64,000 nt of DNA from Scytalidium lignicola. Its lineage: Eukaryota > Ascomycota > Leotiomycetes. The DNA lies in the NCBI GenBank assembly GCA_002812745.2, contig NCSJ02000003.1:248001-312000 (forward strand). Direction: 5' to 3'. The position numbers were made by a program, and so were the translations under genes. Under the pieces are notes generated by a model, which saw nothing but the letters and a program-made list of their open reading frames with translations, made no database searches and was not told the DNA's origin. Numbering within the stretch: position 1 is the stretch's first letter; the number at the start of each line of letters is the position of its first letter. Below, in pieces: positions 23,054-33,488 of the stretch.

Positions 23054-24589
23054 TCACATATCCTTCTGCTCCACAACAGGACTCTTCAACTTCCCTACCT
23101 CGACCGCCATCCTCGTATTCTCAATGCACCAACACTCCATCTTCGTCTGCGTCTCGACGGTCCATGTCCCCATATGTGGCACAAGCAATACATTGGGGTT
23201 AGCTACCAGCCCTGGATGGATCTTGGGCTCTTGCTCGAAGACGTCCAGACCACAGGACCAGACCTTGCCGGAATCCAGGGCCTCGACGAGAGCGGCTTCG
23301 TCCATGACTGCGCCACGGGCAGTGTTGACTATTACGATTCCGGACTTCATCTTGTTGAATTCTGGGGTGGAGATTATGTGGTGTGTGTTTTTCTGTATAG
23401 GTGTCAGATTTTCATTTTCGGTGATATAATCTTTTTTAAGAGAATGGACAAAGAGAGAAAGAGAGTCAGGGCTTACATTTAGTGGTAAATTCAATGACAG
23501 AACATCACTTGTTGCTAACAACTCGTCGAACCCGACGTACTTGGCTCCGCCGCTCAATTCATCGGATAACTTTGTTCTGTTGTAATACTGCGTAGTCATG
23601 CCGAATGCTGCGGCTTTCTTCATAAGGTTGCGTCCGATTCCACCCATGCCTAAGATACCCAGGACTTTACCTTGGGGATCATGGCCTAATGGTGGTGGTG
23701 GAGAGCCTCGCCAGTGACCAGAACGGAGAGCTTGCATTGCTATAGAAAGGGAGTAAAGGTCAGCGATTTTTGTCTTGAGCTTTAGATCAGACATTGAGGA
23801 GATGGAGAAGAGAAAAAAAAAGGTCTTTTGGTAAGATCAGAACCTTTCTCAGATCAGGACTTACAAGTGTTGAACCCTCTCAGCGCTCCTAAGATCAAAA
23901 ACATGTTGACATCAGCTGTGGCATCGTCTGGCGCCGTTGGCACATTTGAGACGCGGATGCCTCGTGCTGTACAGGCGTGTACATCGATCTGGTCGTATCC
24001 AGCTCCTGTTCAAGGTGATGTTATCAGTCCATGTCTCTCTATATATACACCGTAGAGAAAAGGATAAAGGAATCCTCTCTGCTCTCTCCTTCTACAACAG
24101 CCAAATGTGAACAAGAAAATACTATCAGAACCGCATACCATTGTGCGTAATGAACTTCAGTGACTTGGGCAGTACATCTACCAGCTCCTGGTCTATGAAG
24201 CCGGTTATGTCCACGCTCGCAAAGGTACGGTAAGCAACGAGCACCTGGTCGAAGGCGCCACTCTTGCATTCCGCAATGAAGTCGGCGCGGTTTCGGGCCT
24301 TGGGCTCTATGATGGTTGCGACCTCGCCGAGGGTTTCCCATTCTTTCTTAGCACTATTTTATAGTATTAACATGTTAGTTTGTGCTTTGCTACCGTCAAC
24401 TTCCTAATATTTTCTTTTAAATTGTGAAATGCGNTTTTTTTCAATTAAACTTCCCCCTTGGTGCTGTTTAAATTATTTCTAGGTCTTCAGTTGCAGGGAT
24501 TGTCCGCATATAAAGACCCCTGGATAAAAATTATAGAATTTCACGTACTGGTCGATTTTTCCTAGGAGAAGGACGACTGGCTTGGCCAT
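23054..24589 (-). CDS. D-isomer-specific 2-hydroxyacid dehydrogenase (glyoxylate/hydroxypyruvate reductase-like)
   Basis: Five exons on the minus strand: 24589-24549, 24353-24139, 24005-23865, 23739-23477, 23392-23054; 332 aa. All junctions keep frame: MAKPVVLLLGKID continues to HAKKEWETL, THN|GAGYDQIDVHACT, RGFNT|SMQALRSGHW, LPLN|KNTHHIIS. The nucleotide-binding motif GMGGIG is at residues 163-168. NTARGAVMDE supplies the catalytic Arg, VFEQEPKI the Glu and LVPHMGTWT the His. These enzymes reduce short 2-oxoacids such as glyoxylate or hydroxypyruvate with NAD(P)H; the exact substrate cannot be told. Introns are unusually numerous compared with neighbouring genes. Confidence 0.92.
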
Positions 24590-27500
24590 TGTAATAATGT
24601 AATGATATAGCCTGTTACAAGACCGTAAACTGGACGAGAAGAATCAAGATGGTGGAAAAGGGTGTGAAAGTTCAAGTGAGTGCAGGTTGGGAAATGGTGG
24701 TGGGGTATGGAGCTGCCCCGCGATTGATGTTTGCGAGGCTCAAAGGCGCAGGAGATAAGCTTCAGGGAAACCAGTGGCTGGACAAAGAAATCTCTTTTCT
24801 AGATAGTCTGCACGATTGCCGAATGTTGCACAAAAAGGAAGAAGATAAAAGGTAGAGAGAGAAAGGTAAAGGTGATAGGATAGGAAAGAAATATAAATGC
24901 GCGAGAATTTTAGGCCGTTGTATCAAAAAGGTTGTATGTAGATAGTGGGATGCGTCGCTCCCAAGAACTAGTACGGCGTGTACGGGTAGTTGAGCCAGGA
25001 CTAACATCGTGAGGATCCAATTAGGTCTCTCACTATGACCTTTGGCTGTCATCTTTTGGAGCCCGGGTCGACGGTACGATTCCAGGTCCCTTCTGGTGGC
25101 GCAAGTGCGAGTGCATGAGATGCTGCAACCTCTCGTGCGAGAGAGCTTGCTGCCACAACCAAGGGGAAGAAACCGGCATGCACTGTTATTTAACCACTTT
25201 AACCTACTCGGCCGTTTGACTATATCTGCTGGTCCTTATACGGCTGAACTGGATGTGAATACCGCTTTTGCTCTGTTGGGCAGCTTCAGGGAAAACAGGA
25301 GAGAGGCAGGGGCGATATCGGCCGCCAGGTACAGAAAATGAACGTCGATGTCACTCATTAATTATTACCTCGAATATTTCTGCGTGTTGGACCCTGAAGA
25401 AGCACAAAAACCCCAATGGTGGGGCTCTTTATGTGGGGTCGCTGCTCAGGCACAAATACTGCAGCCAGATCCCGGGTAGATCAAATCACGATTCAATTAC
25501 TCCAAACATCAGATAAGTGGGAGACCGTGAGAGCTAAAAATTCTCAATTGCTTTCCTATCATGGTAATGCTATTAAGCTCCATATTTTTTACGCCCAAGG
25601 GTATTGAAGATCTAATTGATTAAAAACATTAGCACAAATCCTCCATAGCTACAAAGATCCAGTAATGATTTCAGTCACAAGAGAGGTAGTTAAAGTTAAT
25701 GTTCAGTTCTCCAAGGTGAAATAGAGTTTTTCCGCAAGATTGACTCGGAAAGAACACAGCGAATTTGGGGATTCATCATTCAAAGTGGGCGAAGAAAATT
25801 GACAGAACAGAAAACATTAATCTTAGTCACTTACCCCTTTTTTGAATTTTCAGACCTTTTATCCCGCTTTCAACTTCGTCTATGATGGATCTCGAGCCAA
25901 TCAAACTACTCACTTGTCGTTTCCATTACTGTCGAGAAAAGAAAAAAAGAGGTCCAAATTCAGTGACCAGAGGTAGCTTTAAATATTTGAACACAATTGT
26001 GGGTCTATCTGACTAGACCATGCAATTTGAAGTTAGGAAGCGGCTTGCGATTAGTCAGGCTCGTCAGAACTCTTGTCCAACTTCCATAAGAAGCTTTCGA
26101 TTTTATAAGTTTTACAGGGCATTTTAAACTTAATTATGTATCTCCGAATAGATTACCACTAGCTATAAGACACTGTTCGACTCACGCATAACAAGAGTGC
26201 ATTTGAGATACTACGCAACACCAATCAAATGTAGCAACATATTCTTATTAAATATTATCTTTATACTAGTACTAGTACTAGTACACATGTCAATAACATC
26301 ATATTTTGACATTTCATCTTGAACTGCCCAGTTGACGCCTATATCTCCGTGATATTGAGTTAGCACCTTTCTCTCAAAGCAACACAAAGATATGTGTAGA
26401 GAATCTAGAGAACCAAAAGCAAAATATCAGGCTACGCTATAGTCAGCCACGATTCACAGCTTGCAAGAACAGGACGTATCACTTACCTCATTAAATCAGA
26501 TTTTTGTAAATATGTTCATCAATGGATTTTGTCCATTTCAAACAGTGTGAATAAACAGATCATCATATAATGCCATGGTCCTGTAACATGCAACACCAGG
26601 AAAGAAAACTTTGAATATACCTATTAAAGGATTGTCAGCACTCCAGCTACTCAACTTCAGTTTTCACCAAAATTATTGTTCAGACAATGATCACTGAGCC
26701 ACAGATCAGCTGACGAGTTCTCAACAAGCACTTCCTTGACAACCCACCCCCACGAGGTTTGTACGCCTCGCTTCACGGAAGATGGGAGCAGGAGTGCGCA
26801 GTCTGTCCGCCCGTTCGTTCAAAGTTCGTCATATAGGCTCAGAGCAAGCAGAAGTCTGGGGGACCGGAAAGAGAGGATGTGTACCTAGATGAAGCAGTAA
26901 CGAATTAGTCATGGAACATAAAAAGTTAATGCAACATATTATTGGTATCAATTTGATAAGGTCAGACAAGGCTGAAACTAAACAGACAGAATCGACATGA
27001 TATATTCGGAATGAGGAATTCCTATGGTTGTCATTTGTTCATCACACCAGTAGAGAAAGCAATTAATACATTAAGAGATGATGTATTACAAACCTTTTAN
27101 TTTTTTTTACTTTGTGNAAAAAATGAACCACAAGGGCTTACTCATATACATTTACTAGTTCAGTGTTAGCTATTATTCTTCATCAGACACCTATGATCNA
27201 AAAAAATCTCGGCCGACAGCTCAGAAATAGTATGCACATATCCCCATCGTTAATGTAAGAGTTGGATTGTTCAAAAGTGTGTATTCTTCTCGTCATTGGA
27301 GATTGCACGACAAGGACATGAAAGAATAAATTGCATACCATAAAAGAGAACAGACATCCACAACACTATTGCATGATAAACAACGACAGAAGAGACAGGA
27401 TCCGTTGAGCTCTGTGTTAAAATAATCCTAATTTAAGAGAAGTATCGAATGAACAAGATTGAGAGAAGTTCTTTTGCAAATTATTTGCTGCAGCTTTGCG

Positions 27501-27905
27501 TGCGGTGATTACCGCGCGCTAGTAACCGAGGATGTACCATCACGTGATCATTAAATAACATATCGACTTCGAGAGGGCATAACTAAATCCCTTTGAGAAG
27601 GTTGTATGAAAGTTTGCAAATATAAACTAAGCATACAATTTTAGTTTATTGAGATGATTGTGGATGATATGCAAATCGAATAGTGCATCCTACCTAAGGA
27701 GAAGGCCATTTATATTTTTTATTAGTTCTATCCACAGCTGCACTATTTATCTAGAAGTAGTTAACAAAGGCGTTCCAAACACGTATGAATAGAAAACACG
27801 ATAAACTTGTCTATATGAGCCTATGCAATATTCTATATTTATATATGTTGTAATATTATACCATAGTTAATTTAGTTTAACTATTCTATTCCCCTTATAT
27901 GTGCG
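24590..27905. other. long non-coding gap
   Basis: About 3.3 kb between the start of the dehydrogenase gene and the 3' end of the cyclin gene. Open frames are short and without motifs. A CTAGTA tandem (26268-26282) and Ns at 24434, 27100, 27117 and 27199 are present. A GC-richer block lies around 26,730-26,880. No tRNA, snRNA or protein gene was recognised. Confidence 0.5.
26268..26282. repeat. short CTAGTA tandem, self-complementary
   Basis: About 2.5 copies of ACTAGT, each unit palindromic. Seen directly; no function is implied. Confidence 0.8.
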
Positions 27906-29347
27906 TCATGTCGGGAAACCTAGCCCCATTCCTATTGCATGTGCTTTCATGGAGTCTTCGGTCCAGTGACTAGCCGATAATAACATTGCCCGGATGCTCT
28001 TTTGGAGGCAACCTGATGTTTGACTCGGGTCAAATGCGTTCTGTCGATCGTCTGTTTCGCAACCCATAATAGAGTAGACCGTAGAATGTGATACCGATGA
28101 GACGTTAGAAATCAATTCTGTGATCGCTATAGGAGGGATAGAGCATTTATCTGAGGATTGATCGGAGATAGAAGCCCGCATCAAAGACGACTGTGTATTT
28201 TTGCTCACCCTTAGTATAGGGCAATCCATAGAGGACTTCATGGGAACATCGGAAGCTGCACTCTCTGCAGGAGTGTTGGTTTTGGAGTTCTCCATTAGTT
28301 TTGCCGTATGTAACAGGTTCGGAGCTAGAACTAGACTGTTCGGTTTGGAGAGCTCCTTATCAAGCGCTATTATCAAACCCTGTTTCTTTTCAGGGTTCAA
28401 GCCTTGAATGATTGATTTCCAGTCCACTACTTGCTCAGCCAGCTTGGGACATGAATATTTAAGAACAATATCAGCCCAGCGCTGGAAAATAGTGTCCGGT
28501 ATAAATAGCTCGAAATTGACTGCCATAAGAAATGCCATCTCACTTTGGTTGATTTCTGCAGTATTCAGTCCAGAAATCTTACTCCACGCGCTAGCGGAAT
28601 AGTTTCTGTCTTGAAGATATTTTGTAGCAAGAATGAGTGCGGATAGAAACATGCGTCGACCGCATTGCAAAACCCGAATCGAGTGATCGTCTGAGGTTTG
28701 TTCCATAGTAAAGTCTCGTTCTGGAAGGTGCGGCTTGATCAAGACCAAGTAGTACAAGGCGACCTGTAGGGTAGAGTAACTTGTCTTTGATCTGCGTAAC
28801 ATCTCCCGAATGAATGTTTTCAACGGTAAGACGTGCCCCTTATCACTAGGACAAACGATCGATGAAAGGGGCCATATAGCCTCGACTATCTTGGCAGAAG
28901 TATCTAAAAGAAGAAGTGAATAAGAGCGCCTATATTCAACAACCATGATTCTGGCTTACCTATGAGGCTACTGACGAACTGTATCTTTCGATCTCGTTGT
29001 CGAGCTAGCGATGGGGGAAATTTTGCCTCCGATGGTCCGGTATTAGTCCTTTTTGGATGTCGTCCAACTTCAGGACCTGATAGGGACGGGTTTTGCTGTT
29101 TGAGCCAGGGGCTTGTGATCGATATATCTTGTTTATCGGCCTGGCTGAGATGGAGAGAGGAGGTAGGATGATAGGTTTCCGAGGTATCAGAGGCTATCGA
29201 AACAGAAGAGTCGTCCGAAGATTGTGACGCAGAATCGGACCAGACAGATGAGGAGGAAGGCGACGTTGAGGAAGCTGTTGAAAGAGAATCTGGGCTATTG
29301 CTGTGAAGCACGGTGTATCGTGGCGAATCATCCTCCACGCAGTTCAT
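27906..29347 (-). CDS. Pho80/Pcl-type cyclin
   Basis: Two exons, 29347-28960 and 28903-27906, 461 aa. Splicing the 56-nt intron (GTAAGC...TTTAG) joins VSSLI to DTSAKIVEAIWP in frame. The start is the ATG at 29347; the codon at 29353 is GTG. The N-terminal 90 residues are very Ser/Asp-rich. The cyclin box spans about 120-255. It contains LKTFIREMLRRSKTS, TLQVALYYL, RRMFLSALILATKYLQDRN, WSKISGLNTAEIN and FLMAVNFELFI, the PCL/PHO80 signature. Such cyclins partner the Pho85 kinase. The Ser-rich C-terminus has no recognised domain. Which PCL subgroup it belongs to cannot be decided from sequence alone. Confidence 0.88.
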
Positions 29348-30914
29348 TTTCACAGACTTCGAAGGTCTCTAAAGTCTGCTCAACCCACGACTAAGCTTAT
29401 CTTTGCGCCAGCCAACTTAATAAGTCCGTTATAATATACCAAGTCCGTAAGTCCGAAAATTCTAGGCGATCGTGGGGTAGTGATGACCAGAAGTCTATAT
29501 AACAGAAAGAGATCTTGACAACCAGTTCATATAAAAGTGATCGATGTAGAGCTTGATCGTTCCTGCAGTAGGTCCGCGTAGAGAAGGCATCATTGCGTCA
29601 TATTGCACAGTTGAGAATGGAAGGGGGAAAGGTGTGAGAAATAGACGTCTAGAAAGGAATGACTCTTCCAATAAAAGCAGACAGGAAGGTCCCAAAGGAA
29701 TGTATGACAGCAAGCATAGAAGAAGGAAATAGTCACTGGTGTGGCCCAGGCAGATAATAAGAGCGAGATAGTGGAAAGATTAGAGAGTTTGAGAACAGTG
29801 TTCTCAGCAAGGGTGTCACCTGGTATAACTAATAATCTGTGTGTGACCGCGTCGACTCATAGTGAGGATCGAGGGGCCAAAAGGCCCAGGTACCTCGAAG
29901 GCGACCGAATGACGGTCAACCCAGTGGCAAAAGCGGAGCTGGAGATTTCTCACCAGCGCGAACAGGAACAGGCGCCAGCGTGGATGGCTATGATCAAAAG
30001 TGGAAGCCCATAGTGGCAGTTTCGTTGCGTACCTTCGCCGACAACAGGCAAGCTCGTCAGGGTGAGTAACCTCGGGGCGGGGACGGGGGGTGCGTGTTCC
30101 TCTCCCAGTCACCAGGCTGTGCCAAGGCTGACGTACCGTTCTTTCGAAGGCACGCGGGGTGCCAGGATAACCCGACAAAAACCGCTTGATCCAGGCACCC
30201 TTTCTGCAGCCTTATTTTATTCTATGCCTCATATTTCAGGCACACAACGACAACTGAGTTATGCCTCGGTCACTTTGTGAAAGCTTGATATCCGATCACC
30301 ATGATAATTCTAGAATCCTCTACCGTATCTGCAACGGTTACTCCAGCTATACATGTAGTTAGCTGCTGTGAGCAACAGTGTGGATAAACTGGCAGAAACC
30401 TAATTCTACGTAGGTGTCTTGCCCATGGGTCACGAATACTATACAAATGCCCCAGGCAGCAGATCCATAATGGCATCCCCAACACGAAAGCCATTTTCAG
30501 GCATCTCCCAACCAACATTCGGATGCGAAGCTAGCTGCTACTGGATTATGTACGACAGCTCAAAGCACTGCATCAAAGATCCAAGTTAGATGTTAGAGCC
30601 ATTCAGGGGATAAAGGTCCACCGGGTAATCGAAGAATTGTTGGGTTGGAGTTGCGTGTTAAGACGTCGGCTTCGAAAGCGATCTCGAGGCTTCATGGATA
30701 CCTGCCAGCGATAGGGATACGTAATGCCTTATCTTGCTTGTATTTGTGAAGAGTATTATCTATCAAGACGCAACCAGGAAGCTAGCATTGCAGTTCCTCC
30801 TAGCTCAATATGGTCCATGCCCAATTCAAATAAAAGTAAGTACCTACCTGCGAGAAAGGAAGTTTGACTTACGATGAACGTTCAAAATTTTGGTTCCTTG
30901 GCCGATCTATTGGC
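29348..30914. other. intergenic region
   Basis: About 1.6 kb upstream of the cyclin gene. A locally GC-rich patch (about 29,870-30,190) carries overlapping open frames on both strands but no conserved motif. No gene is supported. Confidence 0.5.
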
Positions 30915-31620
30915 TTACCGTGTTTCTACCTCAAAATATTCCTTCTTCTTTCATATCTTTCAACCCAGTTTCCCTATGCTCCGAGAAGAGCGCTACAGCG
31001 TCATCGTATTTATCGGAGGGAGTCCAGCCATCACTGCTTACAAGTCCCGCGATGGAGTCCCAGAAATCTTGAACTTCGTTCCAACCTTCCGCATCCTTCA
31101 AGTGGGACTGCACTTCATCTTCCGTAAAATGAATAGGGCAAGGAACATCAATGCCCAGTTCTTTCCAGTATCTGTGTTTCGCTTTCAATAAAAATACCAA
31201 AAAAGATCTCTAAAATATGGCCGTACCTTTCTACTCTAATCAATGACTCTCTAAAAGGTAAGATGTCATCGTCCCAAGTATCACTGGCAAAACTGATTGG
31301 CTCGCCCCTTGTCCGTCCGTGTTCAACATGGAACACTTTATTTAAGCGTGGGTTTTCTTTGGCGATGTTCATCTCATAAAGATGAAGGACGATAGAACTA
31401 GCGACTTGTTGCCTTATCCTCTGTTTTTCATCGTCTTTAAGTTCTTTAAAATTCTCTGGAAACTTCAACATTATTTCACCCTGGTAATCTACAAGCTGTG
31501 GGTGTCGAGCTTGTAGAAACAACGGACCAACCAATGTGCTCTGCCAATCGACGATACTTGTAATGTGACCCTATTCAACAAAAATGTTGCCATTATGTAG
31601 ATCGGACAACTCGAGAAACC
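30915..31620 (-). pseudogene. AIM9/aminoglycoside-phosphotransferase-like C-terminal fragment, inactivated
   Basis: Reading on the minus strand, SDLHNGNIFVE (the APH-type catalytic/brace loop) is followed by an in-frame TAG at 31573-31571. The same frame continues with GHITSIVDWQSTLVGPLF and AKENPRLNKVFHVEHGRTR. A normal 55-nt intron (31226-31172) joins RVER to YWKELGID. The tail (EGWNEVQDFW, GWTPSDKYDD) ends with a further frame break near 30,931. The N-terminal two thirds of the kinase fold are absent upstream. This family is common in filamentous fungi, often annotated as AIM9 or phosphotransferase. The preserved intron suggests a DNA-level copy rather than a retrocopy. Confidence 0.75.
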
Positions 31621-31943
31621 ATGATTTCACTTCAGAATCTACGTTTTATTAGTATTTGGATAATTGTGGTTATAACACAAGCAGAAGCTATCATGAATTG
31701 TGGTAAAGATCACCAATCACTGACACAGATTTCATGCGGAATAATAATAGCCCGTCCAATGTGTGTATTTCTAGGCCCTAACTAAATCGATTAATAACTT
31801 GGAAAGTTTAAGCGGGAATGAGCATAGGTACCTTGTAAACTGTCGTAATATGATAGAGAATTTCAATATTCTGAGATTTTCTCAAACACTGACGATAGCA
31901 AAAGTTAAAGCAGGCAAAATGTATTTGAAGTCAAAAGAATAAT

Positions 31944-32025
31944 TGCCCATTCGCGGAATCGAACCGCGGATCTTCTCATTTCATGCAAATACGAGTGAGA
32001 CGCTATACCACTGAGCCAAACGGGC
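31944..32025 (-). tRNA. tRNA-Thr (CGT) with a ~10-nt intron
   Basis: Cloverleaf on the minus strand. The acceptor GCCCGTT pairs with AATGGGC (one G-U), and the D arm is GCTCAGTGGTATAGC. The anticodon stem is TCTCA/TGAGA with loop CTCGTA-A, and the T arm CGCGG-TTCGATT-CCGCG is perfect. The extra TTTGCATGAA sits one base 3' of the anticodon, the standard place for eukaryotic tRNA introns. Anticodon CGT reads ACG (Thr). Confidence 0.9.
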
Positions 32026-32721
32026 GAGTTTATTCACAGGGATGCATATTTTACTTTATATAATCAAGACCACCTCTTAGCCAGCAACGATTTGTTTAAA
32101 TATTTTCATCTCTAGAGAGGCGATTTATTTCCTATACTTCTATGCCTCGTTGACGCTCTATCTAGTCGCCCCCCTCTCTGGCAGAGCCTCGTCAAACACG
32201 AGGAGCATCAGTCAAAGCTCCAACGAGCAGCTCTGCCTGTCTGCAATAACGTCGGAAGATAAACGGAAACAGATCTTTGGATCAGCAAGTCAACTGCCGC
32301 CCGTTTCTCGTGGGGGTGGATGTCACAAGTGCCGGCTAATTTGAAGATGGGAGAAAGGGCGGTTTACGCAAGCACAAGGAAAGAACTTAAGCGAATCGCA
32401 CATGGCCATGTTGCTCGAGCTAAGCGAGCGGTTGAAGATGCGTAAAACAGCGACCAAAACCCCTCAGATTCGGTGGCTAAAACCGCAGTACTCACATTTA
32501 TTGTATAATAATCTTCTACCAGACCCAGACATGGAGTAGCATCGCTTACCAGCTAAAAGAAACGGAGAGTAGCTTCTTCTCAATTGACACTAAAATTTTC
32601 ATAATAGCGATCCTGTGTTCAAGCTCCAATGAATCCCACGAGTCTGCTACTACTCCTCTCTGTCTAGTATTATTAACTACTTCCTTCAGGGTAAATATCA
32701 CATAATTATACTTTCGTATAG
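32026..32721. other. intergenic between tRNA genes
   Basis: About 700 nt with no supported gene. Confidence 0.5.
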
Positions 32722-32914
32722 AAGTGATCAATTTCAGCGGTAAAGAGGATAAACTATTAGATTTATTATATATTATTAAAAGTTAAATAAAAGATAAGAC
32801 AATATAAAATATATATAATAAATATATAAGTATAAAAAATCTTATTAAATTTACAAAAAACGTCGTGAGCAGGATTTGAACCTACGCCTCCTGAGAGATC
32901 AGATTTCAAGTCTG
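32722..32914. repeat. left arm (A) of large inverted repeat
   Basis: About 190 nt, AT-rich apart from its tRNA part. It is the reverse complement of 33061-33252 with very few differences. It includes the 3' half of the tRNA-Ser gene and about 130 nt of its downstream flank. Confidence 0.92.
32855..32860 (-). terminator. Pol III T-run after tRNA-Ser
   Basis: Six T residues on the minus strand begin directly after the tRNA-Ser discriminator, as expected for an RNA polymerase III terminator. Confidence 0.8.
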
Positions 32915-32941
32915 ACGCGTTAACCACTCCGCCATCACGAC
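32861..32941 (-). tRNA. tRNA-Ser (TGA)
   Basis: Minus-strand class II tRNA. The acceptor GTCGTGA pairs with TCACGAC and the D arm is GCGGAGTGGTTAACGC. Anticodon stem TCAGA/TCTGA carries loop CTTGAAA (anticodon TGA). A long variable arm and the T arm GGTTCAAATCC follow. No intron. Its 3' half is duplicated in inverted orientation about 120 nt away. Confidence 0.93.
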
Positions 32942-32996
32942 TCTGTATTAATAGTCAAGTGTCTAATTTCATTATCGCCTTGACCAGTAGAAATGT

Positions 32997-33038
32997 AGTC
33001 ACTTATGCAAATTTAAGCGAGTAGATTTCTATTAGCTC
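32997..33038. repeat. left copy (B) of 42-nt inverted repeat
   Basis: Runs from AGTCACTTATGC to TTCTATTAGCTC and is the reverse complement of 33284-33325 with one mismatch. Together the pair brackets the right arm A'. Confidence 0.9.
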
Positions 33039-33060
33039 TATGCATAATACTTTAAGGCTA

Positions 33061-33113
33061 AGACTTGAAATCTGATCTCTCTAAAGGTATAAGTTCAAAT
33101 CCTGCTCACGACG
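33061..33113 (+). pseudogene. tRNA-Ser 3'-half relic
   Basis: Plus-strand sequence equal to tRNA-Ser from the anticodon stem onward (AGACTTGAAATCTG, then GTTCAAATCCTGCTCACGAC). The variable arm is altered and the acceptor 5' strand and D arm are missing. It cannot fold as a tRNA. Confidence 0.85.
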
Positions 33114-33252
33114 TTTTTGTAAATTTAATAAGATTTTTTATACTTATATATTTATTATATATATTTTATATTGTCTTATCTTTTATTTAACTTTTAATAA
33201 TATATAATAAATCTAATAGTTTATCCTCTTTACTACTAAAATTGATGACTTT
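33061..33252. repeat. right arm (A') of large inverted repeat
   Basis: Inverted copy of 32722-32914. The last ~18 nt are more diverged, and the tRNA variable-arm segment differs (33081-33092). Confidence 0.92.
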
Positions 33253-33283
33253 TAAGGTTAAGATCGTTGTGTATAATTTAATT

Positions 33284-33325
33284 GAGCTAATAGAAATCTA
33301 CTTGCTTAAATTTGCATAAGTGACT
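33284..33325. repeat. right copy (B') of 42-nt inverted repeat
   Basis: GAGCTAATAGAAATCTAC to GCATAAGTGACT, inverted copy of 32997-33038 with a single C/T difference. Confidence 0.9.
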
Positions 33326-33488
33326 CCATTTCCGCCGGTCGAGGGGATAGCAGGGGTGTCTAGATCAGCGGTCTGTGCATGTGGCGGTGCGGGGATATCT
33401 TCAGGCAGCCGTTCGCTTTTCGCCATCCATCTTTTGAATGCAAACATCGCTTCTTGCCCATAGCAATCGACGTCGAGGACTCATAACC

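Noticed and set aside
24649..25516. Several short plus-strand frames upstream of the dehydrogenase
   Set aside because: No conserved motif or splice structure linking them.
29816..30178. 120-codon minus-strand frame in a GC-rich patch
   Set aside because: No motif, overlapping frames on the other strand, and length explained by the low stop-codon density of GC-rich DNA.
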